Below are positions 57,126 to 64,000 of a stretch of DNA of 64,000 nucleotides, in pieces. Under the pieces are notes generated by a model that did not search any database, was not told where the DNA came from, and saw only the letters and a list, made by a program, of their open reading frames with translations. The stretch spans positions 682,001 to 746,000 of the forward strand of contig LN483071.1 in assembly GCA_900016675.1 (NCBI GenBank), in the 5' to 3' direction. Both the position numbers and the translations under genes were made by a program. This DNA is from Arthrobacter saudimassiliensis. Its GTDB lineage: Bacteria; Actinomycetota; Actinomycetes; Actinomycetales; Micrococcaceae. Numbering within the stretch: the stretch's first letter is position 1; each line of letters begins with the position of its first letter.

Positions 57126-57161
57126 GCGGAAAACCCCGGCCCCGCGGCCGGGGTTTTCCGC
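57126..57161 (+). terminator. Strong terminator after tRNA-Gly
   Basis: A perfect 16-bp inverted repeat (57126-57141 with 57146-57161) with a 4-nt loop. A run of four A pairs with four T inside the stem, so it can work in both directions. Confidence 0.85.
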
Positions 57162-57242
57162 GTTCCGGGGCCCGTCCGCCGCGGTGCCGCACGCACGGAG
57201 GCCGGCCTTCCGGAAGCGGATCCCGCCCCGCCGGGGCGGGCG

Positions 57243-57248
57243 TAGAAT
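57243..57248 (+). promoter_or_regulatory. -10 box upstream of panD
   Basis: TAGAAT, 8 nt, then ATG at 57257; no Shine-Dalgarno sequence. Confidence 0.55.
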
Positions 57249-57256
57249 GGGCGCCG

Positions 57257-57679
57257 ATGAAACGCACAATGTTCAAGTCCAAGATCCACCGCGCCACTGT
57301 CACGCACGCGGACCTGCACTACGTCGGGTCCGTCACGGTGGACCTTGACCTGCTGGAAGCCGCGGACATCCTGCCCGGCGAGCTGGTCGCCATCGTCGAC
57401 GTCACCAACGGCGCCCGCCTGGAGACCTACACGATCGCCGGCGAGCGCGGCTCCGGCGTCATCGGCATCAACGGCGCCGCCGCCCACCTGGTCGACGTCG
57501 GGGACACCGTCATCCTCATCACCTACGCCGCGATGGAGGACGCCGAGGCGCGCGCCTTCGTCCCCACCGTGGTCCACGTGGACGCAGGCAACCGGGTGCT
57601 GGCGCTGGGCAGCGACCCGGCCGAGGCCCTCGCCGCCGGCGTCGAGGCTCCCCCGCTCTCGCTGCACCGCCTGCCCTAG
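57257..57679 (+). CDS. panD: Aspartate 1-decarboxylase
   Basis: A 140-residue pyruvoyl enzyme making beta-alanine for pantothenate and CoA. The self-cleavage site is G24-S25 in HYVGSVTVD, producing the pyruvoyl group. [12 protein letters not shown] and [18 protein letters not shown] are conserved. It starts with little or no leader. The AEC transporter follows after 11 nt. Confidence 0.97.
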   Translation: MKRTMFKSKIHRATVTHADLHYVGSVTVDLDLLEAADILPGELVAIVDVTNGARLETYTIAGERGSGVIGINGAAAHLVDVGDTVILITYAAMEDAEARAFVPTVVHVDAGNRVLALGSDPAEALAAGVEAPPLSLHRLP

Positions 57680-57690
57680 GCGCGCCGCCG

Positions 57691-58617
57691 GTGCTGGGGG
57701 TACTCACCGGATTCGCCGTTGTCTGGATCATCATCGGCGTCGGCTATGCCGTGGGCCGGCTGCAGGTCCTGGGTCCCGGCGCCCAGCAGGTGCTGAGCCG
57801 GCTGGCCTTCTTCGTCGCCTCCCCGGCCCTGCTGCTGGTCACGCTCAGCGACGCCGACCTGCACCAGGTGTTCTCGCTGCCGCTGCTGGTGGCCGCGGGG
57901 TCGGCGGTGTCCACCGCCGGGCTCTACCTGCTGGCCACGCGCTGGTGGCTGCGCCGGCCCCTGCCCGAGCTGCTGGTCGGCGGCATGTCGGCGTCGCTGG
58001 TGAACGCCGCGAACCTGGGCCTTCCCATCGCTGTCTACGTCCTCGGCGACGCCGCGCTCATCGCCCCCGTGCTGATCTTCCAGCTTGCCGCCTACACCCC
58101 GACGTTCCTGCTGCTGATGGACGCCACGGGCGGCGCCCGCGGTCCCTCCGTCCGGGCCGTCGCCGCCCAGGTGGGCCGCAACCCCATCATCATCGGCACG
58201 CTGATCGGCCTGCTGCTCTCGGCCACCGGCACCACCCTGCCCGCCATCGTCCATGAACCGATCAGCCTGATCGGCGGGGCCGCGGTCCCCGCGATGCTGC
58301 TCGCCTTCGGGATCTCCCTGGTCGGTTCCCGGCCCCTGGAGAAGGCCGCCGGCCGGCGCGCGGACGTCCTGCTGGCGTCGGCGTTCAAGCTGCTCGTCCA
58401 GCCGGCCCTGGCCTTCCTGCTCGCCCGCTGGGTACTCGGCCTGGACGGGCACCTGCTGTTCACCGTGGTGGTCTGCGCTGCCCTGCCGACGGCCCAGAAC
58501 ATGTTCGTCATGGCATCCCGCTATGACCGCGGCGTCGTGATCGCCAAGGACACGGTGCTGCTCACCACCATCGCCTCCCTGCCCGTCCTGGCCGCCGTCG
58601 CCGCCCTGCTGGCCTGA
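57691..58617 (+). CDS. AEC family transporter (auxin efflux carrier-like)
   Basis: A 308-residue, ten-helix transporter of the AEC family. GYAVGRLQVLGPGAQQVLSRLAFFVASPALL is the typical N-terminal repeat, and SLVNAANLGLPIAVYVLG carries the conserved Asn of the crossover. Substrates in bacteria include malate and other organic acids; none is evident here. The start is GTG (57691), 11 nt after panD, suggesting shared transcription. Confidence 0.88.
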   Translation: MLGVLTGFAVVWIIIGVGYAVGRLQVLGPGAQQVLSRLAFFVASPALLLVTLSDADLHQVFSLPLLVAAGSAVSTAGLYLLATRWWLRRPLPELLVGGMSASLVNAANLGLPIAVYVLGDAALIAPVLIFQLAAYTPTFLLLMDATGGARGPSVRAVAAQVGRNPIIIGTLIGLLLSATGTTLPAIVHEPISLIGGAAVPAMLLAFGISLVGSRPLEKAAGRRADVLLASAFKLLVQPALAFLLARWVLGLDGHLLFTVVVCAALPTAQNMFVMASRYDRGVVIAKDTVLLTTIASLPVLAAVAALLA

Positions 58618-58796
58618 GGCGGCCCGCCCCGGTTTCCGCCGATCCCGCCCCCGGCTATGGGTTTTCTTCGGCTTTGCCCGGTTTTCAGTGGAAAATCCTC
58701 CTGTCTTGGGCATACTGTCAGTCGACAGGCTGCTGACGATTCCTGCGGCCCACGGGAGAACAGCCCGTGCCGACAACGACGTGGAGGCACACGCCC

Positions 58797-60116
58797 ATGG
58801 CAAAGGTTGCAAGACAACGGGGCTACAGCCGCGGGGGAACGCGGGCGGCAGCAGGCTTGGTCCTGGCCGTCGGTGCCACGCTCCTGACCGGCTGCGCCGC
58901 GGACGACGGCACTCCGACACTGACCTGGTACATCAATCCCGACGACGGCGGGCAGGCCGAACTCGCCTCGCGCTGCACCGACGCAGCCGACGGGGAATAC
59001 CGCATCGAAACCTCGCTGCTGCCCAGCGACGCCGCCTCCCAGCGGGAGCAGCTGGCCCGGCGCCTGGCGGCGGGAGACCAGACGATGGACATCATGAGCC
59101 TGGACCCGCCGTTCGTGCCGGAGCTGGCCGAGCCGGGCTTCCTCGCTCCCGTTCCCGAGGACGTGGCGGAGCGGACCACGCGGAACATCGTGGAAGGCGC
59201 GCTGGAGGGCGCCACCTGGAACGACGAGATCGTGGCCGTCCCGTTCTGGGCCAACACCCAGATCCTCTGGTACCGCAAGTCGGTGGCGGAGGCGGCCGGG
59301 CTGGACATGACCCAGCCGGTGACCTGGGACCAGATCATCGAGGCGGCCCGAAGCCAGGGCAAGTACCTGGGCGTGCAGGGTGCCCGGGCCGAGTCCATGA
59401 CCGTCTGGGTCAATGCGCTGGTCGAATCCGCCGGCGGTGCGATCGTGGAGAACCCGGAGGCTCCGGCGGACGAGCTCCGGCTCGGCCTGGACACCGAGGC
59501 CGGCACCAAGGCGGCCGAGATCGTCTCCACCATCGGCAAGGACGGCCTGGGCGGGCCCGGCCTGCCCACCCAGACGGAAAACACCTCCATGGTCCAGTTC
59601 CAGGGGGACCAGGGCTCGTTCATGGTGAACTACCCGTTCGTCTGGCCCGCCACCAACGCCGCCGTCGAAGAAGGGTCGCTGCCGGCCACGCTGATCGACG
59701 ACATCGGCTGGGCGCTCTACCCCCAGGTCAACGCCGGCGAGGAGACCGCTCCCCCGCTGGGCGGAATCGACCTCGGCGTGGGTGCCGACAGCAGGTATCC
59801 CGACCTGGCCTACGACGCCATCGAGTGCATCGTCCAGCCGGAGAACCAGGCGTACTACTTCGTCAGCAACGGCAACCCGCCGGCCAACACCGACGCCTAC
59901 AACGACCAGGCGGCCCTGGAGTCCTTCCCGATGGCGGACACCATCCGCGAGTCGCTGGAACTGGCCAAGCCGCGGCCGCAGACTCCGTACTACAACGAGG
60001 TATCGACCGGCATCCAGCAGACCTGGACGCCGCCGGCCGACGTTGACCCGCAGACCACGCCGGAGACGAGCCAGGAGTTCATCCTGGCCGTCCTCAGAGG
60101 GGAGAAACTGCTGTGA
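58797..60116 (+). CDS. lpqY: LpqY-like sugar-binding lipoprotein of ABC importer
   Basis: A 439-residue extracellular binding lipoprotein (lipobox LLTGC, C33). ARRLAAGDQTMDIMSLDPPFVPELAEPGF and NTQILWYRKSV, and later GGIDLGVG and TPYYNEVS, resemble the mycobacterial trehalose receptor LpqY. GGAGG lies 9 nt before ATG 58797; an ATG at 58767 is possible but unsupported. A CTGTC-N4-GACAG inverted repeat (58715-58728) may be an operator. Overlaps sugA by 4 nt. Trehalose is the likely substrate by homology. Confidence 0.86.
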   Translation: MAKVARQRGYSRGGTRAAAGLVLAVGATLLTGCAADDGTPTLTWYINPDDGGQAELASRCTDAADGEYRIETSLLPSDAASQREQLARRLAAGDQTMDIMSLDPPFVPELAEPGFLAPVPEDVAERTTRNIVEGALEGATWNDEIVAVPFWANTQILWYRKSVAEAAGLDMTQPVTWDQIIEAARSQGKYLGVQGARAESMTVWVNALVESAGGAIVENPEAPADELRLGLDTEAGTKAAEIVSTIGKDGLGGPGLPTQTENTSMVQFQGDQGSFMVNYPFVWPATNAAVEEGSLPATLIDDIGWALYPQVNAGEETAPPLGGIDLGVGADSRYPDLAYDAIECIVQPENQAYYFVSNGNPPANTDAYNDQAALESFPMADTIRESLELAKPRPQTPYYNEVSTGIQQTWTPPADVDPQTTPETSQEFILAVLRGEKLL

Positions 60117-61081
60117 GCACTTCCGTTGAGACCCTTCGCGGCAGGCCGGCGGAGACCGGCGGCGGCAACGGCCGCCAGAAGCTGAGCGACCGTGCCCGGG
60201 CCGAGCGCCGGCTCGGCTTCTGGCTGGCCGGCCCCGCCTTCGTCATCATGCTGGCCGTCACGGCGTATCCCATCCTGCTGGCCCTGTGGGATTCGCTCTT
60301 CCGCTACCGGCTCACCGCTCCTGGCGAGCGCGAGTTCGTGGGCCTGACGAACTATGCGGTGATCCTGTCCGACGGCGTGTTCTGGCGGGACCTGGGCGTG
60401 ACTGCCCTGATCACCGTTGTCACGGTGGTCATCGAGCTGATCCTCGGCTTCGCCCTCGCCCTGGTCATGAACAGCGCGTTGAAGTCCGTGCGGGGCTGGC
60501 TGCGCACGGCCATCCTGGTGCCCTACGGGATCATCACCGTGGTCTCCGCGTTCGCCTGGTTCTACGCCTTCGACATCAACTCCGGATACATCAACAGCTG
60601 GTTCAGCTGGGTTCCCGGCATCAATCCGGACCTGAACTGGTTCGCGGACTTCGGCACCGCCATCACGGTGATCATGGCCTCCGAAATCTGGAAGACGACG
60701 CCGTTCATCTCCCTGCTGCTGCTGGCCGGCCTGGCGCAGGTGCCCGGCGAGCTGACCGAAGCGGCCGCCGTCGACGGCGCCACCTGGTGGCAGCGGATGA
60801 GCCGGGTGATCATTCCCAACATGAAGGCGGCCATCATGGTCGCCGTCCTGTTCCGCGCGCTGGACGCCTTCCGCATCTTCGACAACGTCTACATCATGAC
60901 CAACGGCGCCTACGGCACGGAAGTGCTCTCGCTGCTGGCCTACCGGACGTCGATCAGCAGGTTGGAAATCGGCCTCGGCTCGGCGGTGTCCGTGCTGCTG
61001 TTCCTCTGCGTGATCCTGATCTGCTTCATCGCCATCAAGCTGTTCAAGGTGGACCTGTCCGGTGCACGAGGGGGTAATTAG
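60113..61081 (+). CDS. sugA: ABC sugar transporter permease SugA-like
   Basis: A 322-residue permease with six helices. A cytoplasmic head of about 30 residues precedes the first. The coupling EAA motif reads ELTEAAAVDGATWWQRMSRVIIP near residue 225. It forms the channel with the next gene. Overlaps lpqY by 4 nt. Confidence 0.9.
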   Translation: MSTSVETLRGRPAETGGGNGRQKLSDRARAERRLGFWLAGPAFVIMLAVTAYPILLALWDSLFRYRLTAPGEREFVGLTNYAVILSDGVFWRDLGVTALITVVTVVIELILGFALALVMNSALKSVRGWLRTAILVPYGIITVVSAFAWFYAFDINSGYINSWFSWVPGINPDLNWFADFGTAITVIMASEIWKTTPFISLLLLAGLAQVPGELTEAAAVDGATWWQRMSRVIIPNMKAAIMVAVLFRALDAFRIFDNVYIMTNGAYGTEVLSLLAYRTSISRLEIGLGSAVSVLLFLCVILICFIAIKLFKVDLSGARGGN

Positions 61082-61924
61082 ATGCAGAAATCAACCACCC
61101 GCCAGCGGGTCGTCTGGGGGATCATCTCGGTCCTGGTCATCCTCTACGCGCTGTTCCCGGTGGCCTCGATCCTGGCGACCTCGTTCAAGACCCCCGCGGG
61201 GCTCACCTCGGGCACCTTCCTGCCGACGACCTGGACCACGGGCAACTACGAGCAGATCCTGGTCGGCGACGCCCAGAACCTGTTCCTGACGGCCCTGCGC
61301 AACTCGGTGGGCATCTGCCTGATCGCCACGTTCATCGCCGTCATCCTGGCCACCCTGTGCGCCTACGCCATCGCCCGCCTGGACTTCCCCGGGAAGCGGC
61401 TGGTGCTGACCACGGCCCTGGGCGTATCCATCTTTCCCGTCATCTCGATCGTCACCCCGCTGTTCAACCTGTGGCGGAACATCGGCCTCTACGACACCTG
61501 GCCGGGCCTGATCATCCCCTACCTGTCGCTGACGCTGCCCATCTCCATCTGGACCCTCGCCGCGTTCTTCCGGCAGATTCCCTGGGAGCTGGAGCAGGCG
61601 GCCCAGGTGGACGGCGCCACCACCTGGCAGGCGTTCCGCAAGGCGATCGTGCCGCTGGCCGCCCCGGGCGTGTTCACGACGGCGATCATCGCCTTCTTCA
61701 TCGCCTGGAACGACTTCGTGTACGGCATCTCGCTGACCTCCACCGAGGCCGCCCGCCCGGTGCCCGCCGCGCTCGCGTTCTTCACGGGTGCGTCGCAGTT
61801 CGAGGAGCCGACCGGCGCGATTTCCGCCGCGGCGATCATCGTGACCATCCCCGTCGTCGTGCTGGTGCTGCTGTTCCAGCGGCAGATCGTTTCCGGCCTC
61901 ACCCAGGGCGCCGTCAAGGGCTGA
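61082..61924 (+). CDS. sugB: ABC sugar transporter permease SugB-like
   Basis: A 280-residue permease with six helices and the EAA motif ELEQAAQVDGATTWQAFRKAIVPLAAPG. The start follows directly after the sugA stop (TAG then ATG). Confidence 0.9.
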   Translation: MQKSTTRQRVVWGIISVLVILYALFPVASILATSFKTPAGLTSGTFLPTTWTTGNYEQILVGDAQNLFLTALRNSVGICLIATFIAVILATLCAYAIARLDFPGKRLVLTTALGVSIFPVISIVTPLFNLWRNIGLYDTWPGLIIPYLSLTLPISIWTLAAFFRQIPWELEQAAQVDGATTWQAFRKAIVPLAAPGVFTTAIIAFFIAWNDFVYGISLTSTEAARPVPAALAFFTGASQFEEPTGAISAAAIIVTIPVVVLVLLFQRQIVSGLTQGAVKG

Positions 61925-61963
61925 CGCCCTGCCGTCCGGACATAGAAAAGGATCACGAACAAA

Positions 61964-63238
61964 ATGGCATCCATCACCCTCAACAACCTGGTCAAGAAGT
62001 ACGGCGACGGGTTCCCGGCCGTCAACAACGTGTCCCTGGACATCGCCGACGGCGAGTTCATCATCCTGGTGGGCCCGTCCGGCTGCGGAAAGTCGACCCT
62101 GCTGCGGATGATCGTGGGGCTGGAGGACATCACCTCCGGAGACCTGCTGATCAACGGTGAGCGGGTCAACGACAAGGCTCCCCGGGACCGCAACCTGGCC
62201 ATGGTGTTCCAGAACTACGCCCTCTACCCGCACCTGACCGTCTTCGAGAACATCGCCTTCCCGCTGCGGCTGCAGAAGGGCAAATACTCCGAGGACCAGA
62301 TCCGCAAGCTGGTGACCGACGCCGCGTCCACCCTCGAGCTGACCGAGCACCTGGACCGCAAGCCGGGCAACCTCTCCGGCGGCCAGCGGCAGCGCGTCGC
62401 GATGGGCCGGGCGATCGTCCGCCAGGCCGACGCGTTCCTGTTCGACGAGCCGCTGTCGAACCTCGACGCCAAGCTGCGCGGCCAGATGCGCTCGGAGATC
62501 TCGCAGATGCAGCGCCGGCTGGGCATCACCAGCGTCTACGTCACGCACGACCAGACCGAGGCCATGACCCTGGGCGACCGGGTCGCCGTGCTGAAGAAGG
62601 GCGAACTGCAGCAGGTGGCCTCGCCCCGGGAGCTCTACGAACAGCCGGTGAACCTGTTCGTCGCCGGGTTCATCGGCTCCCCGTCGATGAACTTCCTGCC
62701 GGCCACCCCCGCCGGCGAGAACACGCTGAGCACCGCCGTCGGCGATATCCGGATTCCCGCGGACAAGGCGGCCAAGGCCGCCGGCAAGAAGGTCGTCCTG
62801 GTCGGCATCCGGCCCGAATTCTTCGAGGACGCCTCCCTGGTGGACGAGTCCAAGCGGGCACACGGCTCCACCTTTACCGCCCCGATCACCCACACCGAGT
62901 GGCTGGGCAACGAACAGTACGGCTACATCCACTTTGACCCGACCCCCGAGGTGCGCGAACTGCTCAACAGCCTCGCCCGGGACATGGACGCCGACGAGCT
63001 GCGCCCGCAGGTGGTCGTCACCCTGGACGCGGCGAGCCGGATCCGCGGCGGGCGCGACGCCGAGCTGTGGCTGGATACCCGCAAGATCCACATCTTCGAT
63101 CCGGAGACGGGCGAGAACCTGACCCGGGATCCCGACGCCGGGGCCCGGCTCACCGAGGAGGCCAACAGCCAGCGCGCCGAGGAGATCGCGATGGCGCGCG
63201 AGGAACAGGAGCAGCAGGTAGCCACCGCCCAGGACTGA
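61964..63238 (+). CDS. sugC: ABC sugar transporter ATPase, SugC/UgpC-like
   Basis: A 424-residue ATPase of the MalK/UgpC type. Walker A GPSGCGKST, signature LSGGQRQRV, Walker B FLFDEPLSNLD and the switch histidine YVTHDQTEA are intact. The C-terminal part (about 240-380) is the MOP-like regulatory domain. AAGGA lies before ATG 61964, and 39 nt separate it from sugB. A dedicated ATPase in the operon is typical for trehalose importers. Confidence 0.92.
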   Translation: MASITLNNLVKKYGDGFPAVNNVSLDIADGEFIILVGPSGCGKSTLLRMIVGLEDITSGDLLINGERVNDKAPRDRNLAMVFQNYALYPHLTVFENIAFPLRLQKGKYSEDQIRKLVTDAASTLELTEHLDRKPGNLSGGQRQRVAMGRAIVRQADAFLFDEPLSNLDAKLRGQMRSEISQMQRRLGITSVYVTHDQTEAMTLGDRVAVLKKGELQQVASPRELYEQPVNLFVAGFIGSPSMNFLPATPAGENTLSTAVGDIRIPADKAAKAAGKKVVLVGIRPEFFEDASLVDESKRAHGSTFTAPITHTEWLGNEQYGYIHFDPTPEVRELLNSLARDMDADELRPQVVVTLDAASRIRGGRDAELWLDTRKIHIFDPETGENLTRDPDAGARLTEEANSQRAEEIAMAREEQEQQVATAQD

Positions 63239-63264
63239 CCGGCCGGGGCAGAGCGGGGCCGATG

Positions 63265-63306
63265 CGGGTGCCGGCGGCGGGGGTTCGTCTCCGCCGCCGG
63301 CACCCG
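63265..63306 (+). terminator. Terminator of the lpqY-sugABC operon
   Basis: A perfect 16-bp inverted repeat (63265-63280 with 63291-63306) with a 10-nt loop begins 26 nt after the ATPase stop. There is no T-tract. Confidence 0.75.
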
Positions 63307-63336
63307 TGCGCGCCGCGCCGGTGTCCGACCTGCAGG

Positions 63337-63342
63337 TAATCT
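63337..63342 (+). promoter_or_regulatory. -10 box, leaderless GTG start of the final gene
   Basis: TAATCT, 7 nt, then GTG at 63350. Confidence 0.5.
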
Positions 63343-63349
63343 TGAGCGG

Positions 63350-64000
63350 GTGCAGGCAACATCACCACTGGTCCGGACCGTCACGACGTGGCTCTCAGCG
63401 CTTATGCTCGTCGTCGCGGCGGCAACCGTCAGCATCTACCTCGTCAACACCCGCGTCTACGGGCCCGAGGCGAAGGTCGAGGAGTACCTTGACGCGCTGC
63501 GGGCCGGTGACGGCGGCCTCGCCCTCGGACTGCTCAATGCGGCGGTTCCCGAGGGGGCGGACGCCGCGCTGCTTGACGGTGAGCCGCTGGCGGAGTCGGT
63601 GACGGACCTGCAGGTCCAGGACATCTCCGCCGGCGACGCATCCGGCGGCCAGGTGCCGGTGGCCGTGACCTATACGCTGGGCGGCTCCGAGGGCAGGACC
63701 GAATTCGCCCTTCGCCGGGCCGGAACCAGCTGGATGTTCTTCACCCGATGGGAGTTCGTCCCGTCCACCCTGCCCACGGTGCAGGTCAGCGCGCCGAACC
63801 TGGCCGAGGCCGGCGTCAACGGCGCGCGGGTCGCCCTGCCGGAGGGCACCGGCACCTTCGCGGCGTTCTACCCGGGGCGGGTGGGTGCCTCCTACGCCAG
63901 CAAGTACTTCGAAGCGCCGGAGGAGGCGGCCGTCGTCGAATCCTCCAGCACCTCCGCGCGCCTGCCCCTGAGCACCCGGGCGACGCCGGCCCTCGTGGAG
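63350..64000 (+). CDS. Membrane-anchored hypothetical protein (3' truncated)
   Basis: The frame is open from GTG 63350 to the window end, 217 codons. One N-terminal helix (about residues 12-32, TWLSALMLVVAAATVSIYLV) is followed by YLDALRAGDGGLALGLLN, typical of an NTF2/DUF4878-like head, then beta-rich extracellular repeats (VALPEGTGTFAAFYPG). I cannot name the family. Start chosen from the TAATCT-N7-GTG promoter arrangement. Confidence 0.75.
   Translation, partial: MQATSPLVRTVTTWLSALMLVVAAATVSIYLVNTRVYGPEAKVEEYLDALRAGDGGLALGLLNAAVPEGADAALLDGEPLAESVTDLQVQDISAGDASGGQVPVAVTYTLGGSEGRTEFALRRAGTSWMFFTRWEFVPSTLPTVQVSAPNLAEAGVNGARVALPEGTGTFAAFYPGRVGASYASKYFEAPEEAAVVESSSTSARLPLSTRATPALVE

Overview
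The window is a high-GC chromosomal segment of an actinobacterium, most likely a member of the Micrococcaceae close to Arthrobacter. Supporting signs are GC-rich third codon positions, a DUF3073 gene beside purM, a dnaK-grpE-dnaJ-hspR operon with HspR (HAIR) boxes, an emfourin-type protease inhibitor, an LpqY-SugABC-type sugar importer, and many genes whose start codon lies 6-8 nt after a TAnnnT -10 box. It is almost entirely core and housekeeping DNA. I see no insertion sequence, prophage, integrase or CRISPR array.

Layout. 1-2.5 kb: two ABC exporter half-transporters, the first cut by the window edge. 2.6-4 kb: tRNA-Pro, a hypothetical gene and a DHFR/RibD-like reductase. 4-11 kb: purine synthesis in two blocks, purC-purD on the minus strand and purF-purM on the plus strand, separated by an asparaginase, an SCP-like protein and a small membrane protein. 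11.2-17.8 kb: DUF3073, a 1034-residue membrane-anchored acidic repeat protein with a septum-formation domain, and clpB with an HspR box. 18.8-24.1 kb: choline uptake and oxidation to glycine betaine (betT-betB-betA). 24.2-31 kb: a MecA-N-type penicillin-binding lipoprotein, YccF, a PPOX-fold protein, a DEAD-box helicase, trmB and a NYN-LOTUS protein. 31-34 kb: a membrane protein, a small winged-helix regulator and an ABC transporter, with a palindrome at the first start codon. 33.9-38.2 kb: hspR, dnaJ, grpE and dnaK on the minus strand. 38.3-42.7 kb: a methyltransferase, a phosphatase/P-loop kinase pair, cardiolipin synthase and aminodeoxychorismate lyase. 42.7-45.8 kb: a YkoEDC-type ECF thiamine/HMP importer under a TPP riboswitch. 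46.2-52.7 kb: a six-gene Mrp cation/proton antiporter operon. 52.9-57 kb: an MFS transporter, dcd, an SseB-like protein and a protealysin-emfourin pair. 57-64 kb: tRNA-Gly, panD, an AEC transporter, the LpqY-SugABC-type importer and a truncated membrane protein.

Physiological themes are osmotic and salt adaptation (choline to betaine, Mrp antiport, cardiolipin synthase, trehalose-type uptake), heat shock (clpB and the dnaK operon sharing HspR boxes) and nucleotide/cofactor supply (pur genes, dcd, panD, pabC, thiamine uptake).

The least-described items are the acidic protein with two pairs of internally duplicated motifs (11756-14860), the signal-less protealysin with its overlapping inhibitor gene (55610-56931), the NYN-LOTUS protein, the phosphatase/kinase pair, the TTTGCA palindrome at 31011-31033, a near-perfect 34-nt inverted repeat between convergent genes at 14898-14967, and the riboswitch whose downstream hairpin contains the Shine-Dalgarno sequence.
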